Below, in pieces: positions 15,476-23,349 of a DNA stretch of 64,000 bases; position 1 is the first letter of the stretch, and each line of letters starts with the position of its first letter. The DNA lies in NCBI RefSeq assembly GCF_021654795.1, contig NZ_AP025344.1, positions 186,001 through 250,000 on the forward strand. The letters are read 5' to 3'. This stretch comes from Paenibacillus dendritiformis. GTDB taxonomy: Bacteria > Bacillota > Bacilli > Paenibacillales > Paenibacillaceae. A program made the position numbers and the translations under genes. A model generated the notes under the pieces. The model worked only from the letters and a program-made list of their open reading frames with translations, was not told the DNA's origin and searched no databases.

Positions 15476-17425
15476 TTACACCTCCTTTCCAGAGATTCTT
15501 GACAGGAATTTATGGAAGATGAACCCGCGCATCAGCACGCGGAACTTGAGATCGAAGGCAAGCTCCGGCCGCGGATAATCCCGGATATCGTCCAGCAGCT
15601 CCTGAAGCAGGGGGGCATTCAGATAATAAGAAGTTCGCGGATCGCCAATCATCTGTTCAAACTCCCGGATCAATCCACTCCACTCGGGCATGAGTCTGAA
15701 CACGCCGTAAGCGCCCTGCACGCCGCGTCTTTTTCGATTTAATCTCACCTTGTCGGGCAGGTAGCGGGCGGTTGCCCTGCGTATGAGCGAACGGTCGACG
15801 CCTTGCTGAACGAACTGTTCATCAGGTACCGACAGACAGAAGCGGACGACCCGCAAATCATTGGTGGGATCCCTGTCCCAGATTTTATGCTTAAGGGAAA
15901 GCTTCGTGCCGATCGTTCCGTTAATATTCCAAAAGTACAGTTGATTAAAGTGGTCTTTGCGAATGTCATACGCATTCTGAGTCGATGATCCCCAGACGTC
16001 CATGCCGCAGGCCTTCATGCAGTCCGTTACATTGGTTTTGCTGGCGAACTCCGGGTTAATCAAGACCGGCAGCGCAGGGTCGCTTCCCGGAGCAATCAGC
16101 GGGGCGAGCCAAGGAAAGCTCTTTTTGCCGACGATTTGAAGCACTTTCCAGGGATTCGCCCCAAGCGATTGGCAATAACGTCTGTACTCCCAGAAGAACG
16201 AGACGAGACGTCCTTTCCTTAGCAGACTGGCCTGGTAATCCATGGCGGGCCCCCAGGATATGGTCCAGTTCCCCCTCTGTCCGGTAAGCATAATCCCGAT
16301 GCCCTGGGCAGAGGCTTGTTCATAGATTCCCTTAAGCCAAAAGGAGTTCTCAAAAAATTTATACGGCATCTCCAGCGTATCAAGCCATTCGTCAATGACG
16401 GAGTAAGGGTTGCTTGCCGGATAACTGGATACATTCATCTCGATATTGCCTGCATGCTCCGCCGTGGACCGTATGTATTCTCTTTCATCCGCAAAACGGC
16501 TGCCTGAAGTGAAATCGGAAAAGCCCTCGACCGGATAATAGCTGAAGGTATAGAGAGGCTTGTTGATGGCTCTCAACATCGGAGCGGCAAAGCTAACCAC
16601 CGAACCGGAATCAAGTCCGCCGCTTAGGTGTGCTCCGACATGGCGGCATGTTCTTAGACGGGCATGAACGGCAGTCTGAAAAACATCCCGGAACGCTTCC
16701 TCATATTCCTCGTTGCTTGCAAGCACAAGCTTGTCACTATGCCGCAGCCGGCAGTATTGTTGAAAGATTACTTTCCCGTTGGCAACGAAAATGGAATGGG
16801 AAGGGGGAACCTGCTTAATGGATTGATACACGGTAGAAAATGAATCTACGGCGTCTGTCGTGATCGGGATAGCAAGGAATTGGGAAATCCAGCGTTCGTT
16901 CAAGTCTCTTTTCACGTGCGGGAGCTTTAGAAGCGGTTCCATGACTGTGCAGAATGAGAGCAGTTCCGGGGATTGATGAAAGTAAAGGGTCCGTGTTCCG
17001 GAAAAATCCCTTGCGCCAAACATCGTGCGATCCCTGCCATCCCAAATGATGAAAGCGAAATCCCCTACGAGATGTTTGGGCATATCATGGCCCCATTTCA
17101 TATATGCTTGGAGAATAAGCTGGCTGTCCGTTATGGTCTGAAGAGCCTGCTTGGATAGCTGAAGCTGGTCTGCTAATTCGTCCCGATTATCAATCATCGC
17201 ATCCGAAGTAATGGCGAGCGATGTAACCGGATCATAGCAGGGCAGGACCTCGTTGATGGATTGGGGCGTAATGCACTGCTGGAGGCATCCCAGAAAGAGG
17301 GAACCGTTACTCCAACTGCTTATGTAATCAGCGGGAAAGCGCCGCAAGGCATCGATCATTTCTCTCCCAAGTCCGGGTTCCAACTTATCGTGTTGAAGGT
17401 GATAAAGGCCTGCTATTGCACCCAT
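15476..17425 (-). CDS. padeC: Lasso cyclase C (asparagine synthetase-like)
   Basis: A 649-residue asparagine synthetase homologue that activates the ring Asp side chain as an acyl-adenylate and closes the macrolactam. The ATP loop is HLSGGLDSGSVVSF near residue 250, and MTGQRGNWTISWG-like and C-terminal LNRKRRGVQGAYG segments follow. The N-terminal glutaminase-like domain begins MGAIAGLYHL without the catalytic Cys2, as usual in lasso cyclases. Start 17425 was chosen because GGAGGAG lies seven bases upstream; an in-frame ATG at 17449 has no such site. It is the first gene of the operon, and its stop is two bases before the precursor ATG, so precursor translation may be coupled. Confidence 0.93.
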   Translation of the reverse strand: MGAIAGLYHLQHDKLEPGLGREMIDALRRFPADYISSWSNGSLFLGCLQQCITPQSINEVLPCYDPVTSLAITSDAMIDNRDELADQLQLSKQALQTITDSQLILQAYMKWGHDMPKHLVGDFAFIIWDGRDRTMFGARDFSGTRTLYFHQSPELLSFCTVMEPLLKLPHVKRDLNERWISQFLAIPITTDAVDSFSTVYQSIKQVPPSHSIFVANGKVIFQQYCRLRHSDKLVLASNEEYEEAFRDVFQTAVHARLRTCRHVGAHLSGGLDSGSVVSFAAPMLRAINKPLYTFSYYPVEGFSDFTSGSRFADEREYIRSTAEHAGNIEMNVSSYPASNPYSVIDEWLDTLEMPYKFFENSFWLKGIYEQASAQGIGIMLTGQRGNWTISWGPAMDYQASLLRKGRLVSFFWEYRRYCQSLGANPWKVLQIVGKKSFPWLAPLIAPGSDPALPVLINPEFASKTNVTDCMKACGMDVWGSSTQNAYDIRKDHFNQLYFWNINGTIGTKLSLKHKIWDRDPTNDLRVVRFCLSVPDEQFVQQGVDRSLIRRATARYLPDKVRLNRKRRGVQGAYGVFRLMPEWSGLIREFEQMIGDPRTSYYLNAPLLQELLDDIRDYPRPELAFDLKFRVLMRGFIFHKFLSRISGKEV

Positions 17426-17453
17426 CGTCGTTCTCCTCCGGATACACATCCTC

Positions 17454-17500
17454 GTTCTTGCCGAAGAACAATGAAACTAAAATCGTTCTTAATAAAGAAC
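17454..17500. promoter_or_regulatory. Two SinR-like operators downstream of the lasso promoter
   Basis: Two 16-base palindromes 31 bases apart: GTTCTT-GCCG-AAGAAC at 17454-17469 and GTTCTT-AATA-AAGAAC at 17485-17500. The right arm of the second reads GTTCTTT in reverse complement, an exact match to the B. subtilis SinR site GTTCTYT. Both lie just downstream of the predicted start of the lasso transcript, a placement suited to repression. The three-turn spacing would put two dimers on one face of the helix, in line with tetrameric SinR. Confidence 0.7.
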
Positions 17501-17508
17501 TCGAATAA

Positions 17509-17538
17509 AGAGTAACATCCCTCTTTAAGGATTGTCAA
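17509..17538 (-). promoter_or_regulatory. Sigma-A promoter of the lasso operon
   Basis: On the minus strand a perfect -35 TTGACA (17533-17538), an 18-base spacer and a -10 TACTCT (17509-17514) lie about 85 bases before the cyclase ATG. No other promoter of similar quality is seen between the genes of the operon, so the six lasso genes probably share it. Confidence 0.65.
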
Positions 17539-17712
17539 CCCTGGGTCAAAGAAAGGGCGGGACTGCAAAAATAGAACTGGATGGGAACGTGGACATTCTG
17601 ACAACGAGACTCCGCACCAAATGCTGAGAGAGCCGGCCGGAATTTGCCGGTTATGCCTTGACGGTCCGTATAATTCAACTCATCTGGCGTGCCAAAATCT
17701 GTCGCCTTGTGG

Positions 17713-17740
17713 TTGATCATGTTCATATATGCTTTATAAT
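17713..17740 (+). promoter_or_regulatory. Promoter of the WecA/TagO-like gene
   Basis: TTGATC (17713-17718), a 16-base spacer and a perfect TATAAT (17735-17740) lie 33 bases before the ATG at 17774. The 180 bases between this and the lasso promoter hold no gene that I can support. Confidence 0.6.
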
Positions 17741-17773
17741 GAACCTAAACAGTTATGCAGCGGAGGTAATGAT

Positions 17774-18736
17774 ATGTTTTCTTACGTTTTCGCCTTCCTT
17801 CTTTCTGCTTGTATCGTCCTTTTTCTGATTCCTCCCTTCAAGAAATTGGCCTTTCGCATCGGCTTCGTCGATCAGCCGCAGGCGGATAATGAACGGAAAA
17901 TACATAGGCAGCCCATTCCCTTGTTGGCAGGGGCTGCGATTTTTATCGGCTTTTGCATCACCTATGTGTCGTTCGTCCCGCATTCCTTGACGAAGATGGC
18001 AGGCATTCTCGGCGGGGGGCTGCTCATCCTGTCCATCGGCATGGTGGATGATTGGTACAAGACCCGGCGCAAGGATTTTCCTGCGCTGCCGAAGCTTATC
18101 GTGCAGGTAGGGGCCGCCGCCTTGGTCTACGCTTCCGGTATCGCTTTCATCGGCTTCAACAACCCGTTCACGGGGCAATTCATCTATTTGCCGGAATGGC
18201 TTCAGTTCCTCCTGACGGTAACCTGGATATTCGGCGTCACGACGGTCATTAACTTTTCGGACGGGATGGACGGTCTGGCAGGGGGACTGACCGCGATCTC
18301 GGCGGGGACGTTGTTCATCGTCGGCATCTCGCACGGGCAGGGAACTCCGGCGATGATGGCTTTGATCCTGGTCGGAGCGGCAATAGGGTATTTGCGTTAC
18401 AACAAGCCGCCGGCCAATGTCTTTATGGGCGACGCCGGGGCGACGTTTCTCGGCTTCATGCTGGGGGTGGTGGCGCTCGACGGCGCGTTCAAGCAAGCAA
18501 CGCTCTTATCGCTTTTCATTCCGATTCTCGCGGTGGGCGTGCCGATATTCGACAATATTTTGGTCGTCTTCCGGCGGATGCTTAACGGGCAGCCGATCTA
18601 CAAAGCGGATGCGACCCAGGCGCATTACCGTCTGCTGGCGGTCGGATTGAACCAGAAGCAGGTTGTCATCTTCTTGTGTTTGCTGAATCTTTGCTTCGGG
18701 CTGACTTCCATTATTTTATCGCTGCTGCCCGTCTGA
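17774..18736 (+). CDS. WecA/TagO-type undecaprenyl-phosphate GlcNAc-1-phosphate transferase
   Basis: A 320-residue polytopic membrane enzyme of the MraY/WecA family that makes undecaprenyl-PP-GlcNAc, the first lipid intermediate of teichoic acid, teichuronic acid or O-chain-like polymers. Family motifs are clear: IGMVDDWYKTR, VINFSDGMDGLAGG with the catalytic Asp pair, and NVFMGDAGATFLG, followed by the cytosolic HxxH-type loop near DATQAHYRLL. About ten hydrophobic segments are present. Start 17774 has GGAGGT six bases upstream; the earlier in-frame ATG at 17729 has none. It is probably monocistronic. Confidence 0.9.
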   Translation: MFSYVFAFLLSACIVLFLIPPFKKLAFRIGFVDQPQADNERKIHRQPIPLLAGAAIFIGFCITYVSFVPHSLTKMAGILGGGLLILSIGMVDDWYKTRRKDFPALPKLIVQVGAAALVYASGIAFIGFNNPFTGQFIYLPEWLQFLLTVTWIFGVTTVINFSDGMDGLAGGLTAISAGTLFIVGISHGQGTPAMMALILVGAAIGYLRYNKPPANVFMGDAGATFLGFMLGVVALDGAFKQATLLSLFIPILAVGVPIFDNILVVFRRMLNGQPIYKADATQAHYRLLAVGLNQKQVVIFLCLLNLCFGLTSIILSLLPV

Positions 18737-18828
18737 CGGGTGAAATGCAGCATGGGTGGATGTAACACCCTCTCACATCGTGCGAACAACGAATAACCTC
18801 TAAACCATATGAAATCAGGTGAACGCGG

Positions 18829-19887
18829 ATGACGGAAGAAGAAGCGCAGGCCCTTGGGTGGGACGCGATTGATGCGAAATTGAAGGAAGTGTACGGGGAC
18901 ACGGAGCCGCTTCATTATGGCACCGTCTTGCCCTATATGCTGGGCGGCGAGGATCCGCTGGACGGGATCAGCGTCTTTGCGCAGGCCGAGCCGGAGCCGC
19001 ATTGGCATTATGTCACATACGGCTTCTCGGAGTTGTACGAGAAGGAAGGGGACGACCCGGAGATCAGCGGCTATGGCTTCGAACTGACGATGCGGCTGAA
19101 GCGGGAGGGGGAAGAGGAACCTCCGGCATGGCCGATGAACATGCTGCAGAATCTGGCCCGGTATGTATTCCGGTCAGGCAATGTGTTCGCGGCAGGGCAT
19201 TATTTGGATGCGAACGGTCCGATCGCGCTTGACTCGGATACGGAGATGAGGGCGCTTTTCTTCATGCGGGACAGCCAACTGGGCGAGATGGATACGCCGA
19301 ACGGGAGCGTACAATTCCTGCAGGTGGCCGGCATTACGCTGGACGAGCTCGACATGATGCAGTCATGGAGAAGCAGCGGCTTCCTGCCAATGATGGAGGA
19401 GGTTCTGCCGCTGGGCATCACCGATCTGAAGCGGACCTCGGTGCTTCGCGATCCGGATACCGCCGCCAGAGCGGAAGAGGGGATGCGGAGGGACGGCTCC
19501 GGGACAGGCAGCCTGTTCATCGATAGTCTGGCCTGGCAGGAGGAGAAGAAGTTCATGCGGGGGGCGGTATATACGATTGAGATCGGAGCGAAGCAGGCAC
19601 CTTCGATTGCTCAAATACTGCGCGGCCGTATCCCGTACCGGGAGGCGCTGTATTTAATCGGCCCGAACCGGCCTATCGCCTGCCTTCCCGGCGACGAGCC
19701 TCAGGCCGTCGTGCAGGACGACGCTCTCGAGCTGCATCTGAACGAGCAGGCGCTGGAGGAGCTGGCTTCGCGGCTCGTGCCGCGTCAAGGAACGTTCACG
19801 ATTGCTTCCCTGCCGAAGGTGCAATTTCACATCGTCAAGACCGAGATCCGGAACCAAGACGGCGAAGTCGTCAAGACGATCGGTTAA
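18829..19887 (+). CDS. Suppressor-of-fused (SUFU) domain protein
   Basis: A 352-residue soluble acidic protein. Residues 1-190 match the bacterial SUFU domain: LGWDAIDAKLKEVYG at the start, PHWHYVTYGFSELY, SGYGFELTMRLK, WPMNMLQNLARYVF and LQVAGITLDELDMMQSW. Such domains occur singly in many Bacillota and are linked by genomics to immunity proteins of toxin systems, but no toxin gene is visible next door. Residues 200-352 form a second domain of unknown fold that may be shared by close homologues. RBS AGGTG is near the ATG. Role unknown. Confidence 0.85.
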   Translation: MTEEEAQALGWDAIDAKLKEVYGDTEPLHYGTVLPYMLGGEDPLDGISVFAQAEPEPHWHYVTYGFSELYEKEGDDPEISGYGFELTMRLKREGEEEPPAWPMNMLQNLARYVFRSGNVFAAGHYLDANGPIALDSDTEMRALFFMRDSQLGEMDTPNGSVQFLQVAGITLDELDMMQSWRSSGFLPMMEEVLPLGITDLKRTSVLRDPDTAARAEEGMRRDGSGTGSLFIDSLAWQEEKKFMRGAVYTIEIGAKQAPSIAQILRGRIPYREALYLIGPNRPIACLPGDEPQAVVQDDALELHLNEQALEELASRLVPRQGTFTIASLPKVQFHIVKTEIRNQDGEVVKTIG

Positions 19888-19911
19888 CTGGAAGGAATAT
19901 GGCGCTCATTT

Positions 19912-19947
19912 GCCCTCTGTCTTCTCTGAGAAGATAGGGGCTTTTTC
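19912..19947 (+). terminator. Intrinsic terminator of the SUFU gene
   Basis: An imperfect inverted repeat, GCCCTCTGTCTTCTC pairing with GAGAAGATAGGGGC, followed by CTTTTTC, 24 bases after the SUFU stop. Confidence 0.6.
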
Positions 19948-19955
19948 ATCAAAAA

Positions 19956-20001
19956 AAGGGCCGCGCCAGCACGGGGAACTGCGTGTACTGTACGGGCCCT
20001 T
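19956..20001 (-). terminator. Intrinsic terminator of the 5'-nucleotidase gene
   Basis: Read on the minus strand, AAGGGCC (19995-20001) pairs with GGCCCTT (19956-19962) and is followed by a run of Ts (the A-run at 19951-19957). It sits 51 bases after the stop of the nucleotidase gene. Confidence 0.6.
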
Positions 20002-20051
20002 CGAAGAGGGGCTTGGTTAAAAAGAAGTTCACTAAGGAAGGGGCGGGACCG

Positions 20052-21920
20052 TTACTGGCGAATGCGCTGCTCGATCTTGCCCGTAATCTCTTTCTTCGCC
20101 TTCATGTACTGTTCGACCACTTCATAGAGCGTGACGCCGGTGTCAAGCGATTTTTTGTTCATGAACATGGAATATCCGTCTCCGCCCGCGATCAGGAAGT
20201 CGTTGGTCGCGACATGATACGTTCTGTCTTCTTCCAGCGCCTTGCCGCCCACTTTGACGTCGGTCACGCGGCTGCCCTTCGGCTGCTTCAAGTCGAAGTC
20301 GAAGGACATGCCCGCAATTTGGGGGAAGCGCCCGGAGCCGGACTCGATTTCGCTGACTCCGTTTTCGAGAGCGGCCTTCAGGTCGCTGCCCTTCACTTCA
20401 ACGACAGCGAGCGTGTTCGGGAACGGCAGCACGTCGTACAAATTCCGCTTCGTCACATCACCCTTCATAATGGTCGTGCGGATGCCGCCCGAGTTCGTGA
20501 TGGCCAGATCGGCTTCCAAGCCGGGCATCGTCCGGGTGCGCTCCAGCATCGCGTCCGCGACCAGATTGCCCATGATCGTCTCCTGCTTCTGCACTCTCGA
20601 TCGGTCCCCGTCCAGATCGACGCTCGCCGTCGCGATTTTTTCATTCAAGAGCGCATCGGTCTCTTTTTTCAGCGACTCGACGATGGCGGCTACGTCCGGG
20701 TCGGGCTTCGTCGTTTCGTCATATTTGAGCAGTCCGCCGGAGAAATGAACCAAATCTTCGCCATGATAGTACAGATCGACCCGGCCCAGCGACTTGGCGT
20801 ATTCCCAATCCTGCACGATGTAGGTGCTATTGACCAGCTCCGGCTCATCGACCGGGGTATGGGTGTGGCCGCCGACGATGATGTCGATGCCCGGCACCTG
20901 CTTCGCCATCTCGCGATCATACTCCAGGCCGGTATGGCAGAGCACGATGACATGATCGGCCACTTGGCGGAGCTTCGGCACCCATTCCTTCGCGACCTCG
21001 ATCGGGTCCCGGAACGTCAGGCCCTTCACATTGTCAGGATGGGTAACAATCGGCGTGTCCTTCGTGACCAAGCCGAGGATGGCGAAGGTCTTGCCGCCCA
21101 CCTGCTTTGTGACATAAGGCTGAAGCATAGGCTTGCCTTCCGCGTCGAAGACGTTGGCGGCCAGCACAGGGAACTCGAACATCTTCGTCAGCCTCGCAAG
21201 CTGCTCATGGCCGAAGTCATATTCGTGGTTGCCCGACGCCATGAAGTCGTACCCGAGGGCATTGGCCAGCTTCGTCGCCGTTTCTCCTTTGGATAGATTC
21301 ACGTAAATGGTGCCTTGAATCATATCTCCGGCATCCAGCAGCATCGTATTCGGATTTTCCTCGCGCAGATCCTTCATCAAGGTGGCGAGCTTCGCGTAGC
21401 CCATTTCTTTCGCTTTGGCATCTTCGAGAACGTGGCCATGCAGATCGTTCGTATGCCCGATGGTGACATGCGTCGTAACCGCGCCGCCGAGCGCCTTGAA
21501 GAACTGATCGCGGGTCACCGTGTCTCCGGCCAGCTCGAGACGCAACCCTGCTCTTTCCGCCACGCTCTGGAGCGTCGCCGCCGGAGCCGGATGATGGAGC
21601 TCTTTCCATTGCTCCGCATCGACGATCCCCTCCTGCTTCGCCCACGTTAGCGATGTGGCGGCCCAATGCTTGAACGCCGGATCGGCGGTCTTCACGGACT
21701 CCGCCGCGCCCTGCACGCGCGCGAGCATCGCGATCGCTTCCACGAGGGTGATCGGGCGATCCAGCGCGAGCCCGTCCTTGGTTCCGAATATGTAGTTCTT
21801 ATCCTGCATCCATTGGATGTGATCGATAGGGCGGATTGGCGCCGCAAATAGGGAGCCGGCGAACAAGGCGCTTATCAGCGTCGTCAGGACCGCGGCTGTG
21901 CCAAGCTTCTTTTTGTTCAT
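20052..21920 (-). CDS. Secreted SLH-domain 5'-nucleotidase / metallophosphatase
   Basis: A 622-residue exported enzyme. Residues 1-30 are a signal peptide (KKKLGTAAVLTTLISALFAG, then SLFAAP). Residues 35-150 contain SLH-like segments (PITLVEAIAMLARVQ, HWAATSLTWAKQEGIVD) that would anchor it to the cell wall. Then comes the calcineurin-like metallophosphoesterase domain with HTNDLHGH, DAGDMIQG, ASGNHEYDFG, VLCHTG and VGGHTHTP, and a 5'-nucleotidase C-terminal domain with NSGGIRTTI and NDFLIAGGDGYSMF. It should release phosphate from extracellular nucleotides. Start 21920 follows GGAGG; a start at 21938 would lack a site. Confidence 0.92.
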   Translation of the reverse strand: MNKKKLGTAAVLTTLISALFAGSLFAAPIRPIDHIQWMQDKNYIFGTKDGLALDRPITLVEAIAMLARVQGAAESVKTADPAFKHWAATSLTWAKQEGIVDAEQWKELHHPAPAATLQSVAERAGLRLELAGDTVTRDQFFKALGGAVTTHVTIGHTNDLHGHVLEDAKAKEMGYAKLATLMKDLREENPNTMLLDAGDMIQGTIYVNLSKGETATKLANALGYDFMASGNHEYDFGHEQLARLTKMFEFPVLAANVFDAEGKPMLQPYVTKQVGGKTFAILGLVTKDTPIVTHPDNVKGLTFRDPIEVAKEWVPKLRQVADHVIVLCHTGLEYDREMAKQVPGIDIIVGGHTHTPVDEPELVNSTYIVQDWEYAKSLGRVDLYYHGEDLVHFSGGLLKYDETTKPDPDVAAIVESLKKETDALLNEKIATASVDLDGDRSRVQKQETIMGNLVADAMLERTRTMPGLEADLAITNSGGIRTTIMKGDVTKRNLYDVLPFPNTLAVVEVKGSDLKAALENGVSEIESGSGRFPQIAGMSFDFDLKQPKGSRVTDVKVGGKALEEDRTYHVATNDFLIAGGDGYSMFMNKKSLDTGVTLYEVVEQYMKAKKEITGKIEQRIRQ

Positions 21921-22060
21921 ACATAACCTCCGTCGCAAGAAGAAATCGTGGGAATCAAGAGAGCTTGATATGATATATATTTAACTTAGGGCAAGCGAAT
22001 GAGGGGATTGTTAACGGAAGTTATCGTTTTTGTAAAGGCGGGTGTCGGGGGATATAAAAA

Positions 22061-22099
22061 GCAAGGCCGTTCCGGTCGCAGATGACAGGACGGCCTTGC
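22061..22099 (-). terminator. Intrinsic terminator of nrdAB
   Basis: On the minus strand GCAAGGCCGT (22090-22099) pairs with ACGGCCTTGC (22061-22070), followed by TTTTTATA (22053-22060). It lies 70 bases after the nrdB stop. Confidence 0.8.
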
Positions 22100-22168
22100 C
22101 GCATACCGATGATATTGTGGGCTGGCCGCAGGGTTGCATGCGCGGGCGGGTGCCCGGCAGCACGCGGC

Positions 22169-23224
22169 TTACAGCTCGTCGAAGCCGTTGTCGTCGCCGA
22201 CCTTGCCGTAGGTGCGCGATTTCGCTTCGAAGAAATCGGTCTTCGTCGAATTGAGCGCCTCGTCGGAGAAGGGCTTAATCCATGGCATGCAATTCACGTC
22301 GACGCCTTCATAGGCCTTTTCCATGCCCATCATGGCGAGGCGGCGGTTCGCGATATATTTAATGTAATCGCTCAGCTCGCGCAGATCGATGCCGCGAATA
22401 TTGCTAAGCGTGTAATGCGCCCAGTTCGTCTCCAGCTGAACGGCCCGGTCGATGGTCTCGTAGACGAACCGGCGGTTCTCGTCGGTATTCAGTTCCGGGA
22501 AGTCGCGCAGCAGCTGCTTGAACACTTCGCCGAAGAAGTAGCAGTGCTGGTTCTCGTCGCGCTGGATGTACGAGATCATTTGGCTCGTGGCCATCATCTT
22601 CTGGTCGCGCGCCAGGTTATAGAAGAAGGCGAACGTGCTGTAGAAAAATACGCCTTCGAGAATCAGATCCGCGACGAGCGCTTCGAAGAATGTCTGCGGC
22701 GTCGGATTGTCCCGGAACGTCTGGTAAATGTCCGCAATGAAGCGGTTGCGCTCCAGGAGCACGGCATCATGCTTCCAATATTCGAAAATGTCCTTCTGCT
22801 CCTGCTCCGACACGAGCGAGGACAGCACATAAGAATAAGATTGATTGTGAACCACTTCCTGCTGGGCGATAATGGCCGAAATGGCCTCCAGGGAGGAATC
22901 GGTGAAAAACCGCTTCACATCGCCTACGAACATCGTCTGCATCGAATCGAGCACCGCCAGCAGCGAGATATTAATCTTGAAGGCGCGCTGCTCGTCGGGC
23001 GTCAGATTCGGAAATTGCTGGGCATCCTTGGACATCGGAATCTCATCGGCGATCCAATGGTTCAGCAGAAGCACCTTGTACAGCTTGTACATATGCGGCA
23101 TTCGGATATCGTCCCAGTTCAGAATACCGGAGCATTCGCCCAGAATAATGCGGGTCGATTGATTCGGCGCCTCGGTATTGAATATTTTTTGCAGTTTCAG
23201 TTCGTGATCGAGTAAAGTCATCAT
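22169..23224 (-). CDS. nrdB: Class I ribonucleotide reductase, beta subunit
   Basis: A 351-residue radical-generating subunit. Iron ligands and the radical tyrosine are all visible: Asp in LAVLDSMQT, Glu-x2-His then Tyr in EVVHNQSYSYVL (His+4 is the radical Tyr), Glu in LILEGVFFYS and Glu-x2-His in RDENQHCYFF. The C-terminus ends in DDNGFDEL, the acidic tail that docks in the alpha subunit. It lies 125 bases after nrdA on the same transcript and ahead of a strong terminator. The Tyr and the Glu/His set argue for a standard diiron-tyrosyl enzyme. Confidence 0.95.
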   Translation of the reverse strand: MMTLLDHELKLQKIFNTEAPNQSTRIILGECSGILNWDDIRMPHMYKLYKVLLLNHWIADEIPMSKDAQQFPNLTPDEQRAFKINISLLAVLDSMQTMFVGDVKRFFTDSSLEAISAIIAQQEVVHNQSYSYVLSSLVSEQEQKDIFEYWKHDAVLLERNRFIADIYQTFRDNPTPQTFFEALVADLILEGVFFYSTFAFFYNLARDQKMMATSQMISYIQRDENQHCYFFGEVFKQLLRDFPELNTDENRRFVYETIDRAVQLETNWAHYTLSNIRGIDLRELSDYIKYIANRRLAMMGMEKAYEGVDVNCMPWIKPFSDEALNSTKTDFFEAKSRTYGKVGDDNGFDEL

Positions 23225-23349
23225 TTTCTTCCTTTCCTCACGTTATCATCATTCTATCTGCCGCAGGGGGAGGAAGCCGTTCCCGAAGAAGCGGGATTGC
23301 TTCCGGAGATGCGAAGCCGCCCCCGGAGGCGGGCAGTCCTGCATTCGCT

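Noticed and set aside
17620..17700. TTGACG...TATAAT pair in front of the WecA-like gene
   Set aside because: The two boxes are only five bases apart, so they cannot serve together as a promoter; the pair at 17713-17740 fits.
19983..21296. Plus-strand frame (437 codons) opposite the 5'-nucleotidase
   Set aside because: The opposite strand carries all metallophosphatase and nucleotidase motifs in order; no start signal is seen on this side.
22082..23215. Plus-strand frame opposite nrdB
   Set aside because: nrdB has all iron ligands and the radical Tyr; this frame is antisense only.
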